Shown here one piece after another: positions 62,069 through 64,000 of a DNA stretch of 64,000 bases. A model generated the notes under the pieces. It worked only from the letters and a program-made list of their open reading frames with translations, was not told the DNA's origin and ran no database searches. This stretch comes from an uncultured Desulfobacterales bacterium (GTDB lineage Bacteria; Desulfobacterota; Desulfobulbia; Desulfobulbales; Desulfocapsaceae): NCBI GenBank assembly GCA_937915545.1, contig CALGIJ010000018.1:62001-126000 (forward strand), written 5' to 3'. Position numbers and translations under genes: made by a program. How positions within the stretch are numbered: the first letter of the stretch is position 1; the number at the start of each line of letters is the position of its first letter.

Positions 62069-62241
62069 TCCTGTCCTGCACGCACCTGTGGCGGCAGCCA
62101 GCCCGCATGCCGACGAGGCCAGGCCGGGAGGCTGACGCCGTCCTGGCGCAGGCGCCTGTCTTCTTCCCTCTCCAAATCGTTTTCTTGTGATATCGTGGCA
62201 TAACCCTTCCTCCGTGAGGCGTTCAATGCCAGCGCCTTGCC

Positions 62242-62270
62242 TTGACAAGGAAAATTCGGCTACTTATCGT
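62242..62270 (+). promoter_or_regulatory. Candidate sigma-70 promoter of grpE-dnaK
   Basis: TTGACA (62242-62247) and TATCGT (62265-62270) are 17 bases apart, 77 bases before the grpE start. The CCTTGACAAG context also resembles a heat-shock -35 but no sigma-32 -10 is seen. No CIRCE element is found before grpE. Confidence 0.4.
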
Positions 62271-62347
62271 TGGCACAGGTTTGAGACTGTCGGGTCGGGC
62301 CAAAGCTCGGACCGCTTAGAAAAATTGGATTTGCAAGGGAGAGTGTA

Positions 62348-62935
62348 GTGAGTGAGGAGAAGCTGAAGGACCTAATGGAGGATGCTGAAAGTGTCGCCGC
62401 AGCCGAGACCGAAGATCTGGGTGAGACTGTCGCCGAAGATCCCGGCAAGGAACTGCGCGAGGCCCGCGAAGAACTGGCCGCCCTGCGCGACCGCGTGCTG
62501 CGCATGGCCGCCGAGAGCGAGAATTTCAAAAAGCGCATGGAGCGGGAGCGCATTGCCGGACTGAAATACGCCGGTGAAAGCATTTTCCGCGAGATGCTGC
62601 CGGTGGTGGACAACCTCGAGCGCGCCATCGGCCAGGGCATCGTCGCCGGCGCAGAGGCCGAGAAGAACCTCGCCGCCCTGATGGCCGGAGTGCAGCTCGT
62701 CTTGAAGAGCCTATTGTCCACCCTGGAGAAGTTCGAAGTCAAGCCGGTGGAGAGCGTCGGTCAGCCCTTCGACCCCCAGAAACAGGAGGCCCTGACCATG
62801 GAGGCCAGCGACACCGTTCCTGCCAACCATGTCATCCTCGAATACGAAAAAGGCTATTATTACAAGGACAGGCTGCTGCGCGCCGCCAAGGTCGTCGTCT
62901 CCTCAGGGGCGGCCAGCGCGACCCCGGGCAAATGA
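62348..62935 (+). CDS. grpE: Nucleotide exchange factor GrpE
   Basis: A 195-residue co-chaperone that releases ADP from DnaK. An acidic N-terminus precedes a long coiled coil (about 35-85, ELREAREELAALRDRVLRMA), then RMERERIAGLKYAGESIFRE, the four-helix dimer region and the beta-wing (VKPVESVGQPFDPQKQEAL), with VPANHVILEYEKGYYYKDRL as the family ending. GTG start after AAGGGAG. Upstream of dnaK by 134 bases. Confidence 0.95.
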   Translation: MSEEKLKDLMEDAESVAAAETEDLGETVAEDPGKELREAREELAALRDRVLRMAAESENFKKRMERERIAGLKYAGESIFREMLPVVDNLERAIGQGIVAGAEAEKNLAALMAGVQLVLKSLLSTLEKFEVKPVESVGQPFDPQKQEALTMEASDTVPANHVILEYEKGYYYKDRLLRAAKVVVSSGAASATPGK

Positions 62936-63069
62936 GCCACGGTGCTTGACAAGCCAGAGAAAATGACAATTTTACAGGAGGTTGCCGCGCCCCCGGCGCG
63001 TTGCCGCCAAATAAACGAATAATGTTGGACGGATAGCATATCCGATGAGAAAGCAGAAGGAGAGAGAAG

Positions 63070-64000
<931 letters not shown>

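Noticed and set aside
62271..62287. TGGCACAGGTTTGAG as a sigma-54 promoter before grpE
   Set aside because: The -12 element lacks the required GC; a sigma-70-like pair lies close by.

Overview
The window is high-GC chromosomal DNA of a strictly prokaryotic, probably anaerobic Gram-negative bacterium. Outer-membrane assembly genes (tamA/tamB), a MetF carrying the cysteine-rich C-terminal domain typical of Wood-Ljungdahl organisms, ADP-forming acetyl-CoA synthetase, corrinoid/URO-D methyltransfer proteins, DUF3786 and DUF1638 proteins, a PocR-domain hybrid kinase and an NtrC-type regulator together point to the Desulfobacterota (former Deltaproteobacteria), perhaps Desulfobulbales-like. This assignment is inference from gene content only. 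No rRNA, tRNA, CRISPR array, intact insertion sequence or prophage was recognised.

Layout. 1-9.7 kb: a small ABM-like monooxygenase-fold protein, a membrane-anchored methyltransferase, a giant PocR/multi-PAS hybrid histidine kinase, a decayed chemoreceptor relic, an exported alpha/beta hydrolase, a KaiC-like/XRE/cupin fusion regulator, a DUF3786 protein and a small zincin. 9.7-15.9 kb: LysE exporter, divergent MreB-like protein, 3-methyladenine glycosylase I, and a run of exported proteins (beta-barrel, DUF547, TPR). 15.9-19.8 kb: potABCD polyamine transporter operon on the minus strand. 19.8-24.1 kb: a tightly overlapping minus-strand operon of corrinoid protein, URO-D-family methyltransferase-like protein, DUF1638 protein and GAF/PAS hybrid histidine kinase. 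This is the most unusual system in the window, because methyl-transfer proteins are translationally coupled to a sensor. 24.2-30.5 kb: thiamine pyrophosphokinase, an exported protein plus polytopic membrane protein pair, DMT exporter, a bacteriohemerythrin-PilZ fusion and citrate synthase.

30.8-33.1 kb: CsoR repressor and P1B metal ATPase behind a CsoR-like operator. 33.1-36.3 kb: a visibly lower-GC segment with a periplasmic rhodanese and a chemoreceptor, likely acquired. 36.3-42.5 kb: small zinc-ribbon protein, ADP-forming acetyl-CoA synthetase, then a two-gene sodium/solute symporter with a TetR-type palindrome in its promoter and a small membrane protein. 42.8-46.8 kb: thiBPQ thiamine transporter controlled by a TPP riboswitch with an obvious intrinsic terminator. 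47.2-52.3 kb: metF fused to its C-terminal zinc/Fe-S-like domain, a 73-residue ORF, a MocR-type regulator with a very clear autoregulatory operator, and rlmD. 52.4-58.0 kb: tamA-tamB. 58.1-59.9 kb: a minus-strand operon of single-domain asparaginase, GNAT (YpeA-like) and prephenate dehydratase. 60.0-64.0 kb: FMN-dependent oxidoreductase, NtrC-family regulator, grpE and the 5' part of dnaK, which runs off the window.

Taken together the genes link one-carbon and acetate metabolism (metF, corrinoid proteins, acetyl-CoA synthetase, symporter, citrate synthase) to a dense layer of sensors (two related hybrid kinases, a hemerythrin-PilZ protein, a chemoreceptor, fusion one-component regulators). 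Start codons were chosen from ribosome-binding sites, operon overlaps and where domain or signal-peptide sequence begins; many long antisense reading frames are by-products of the high GC and were discarded.
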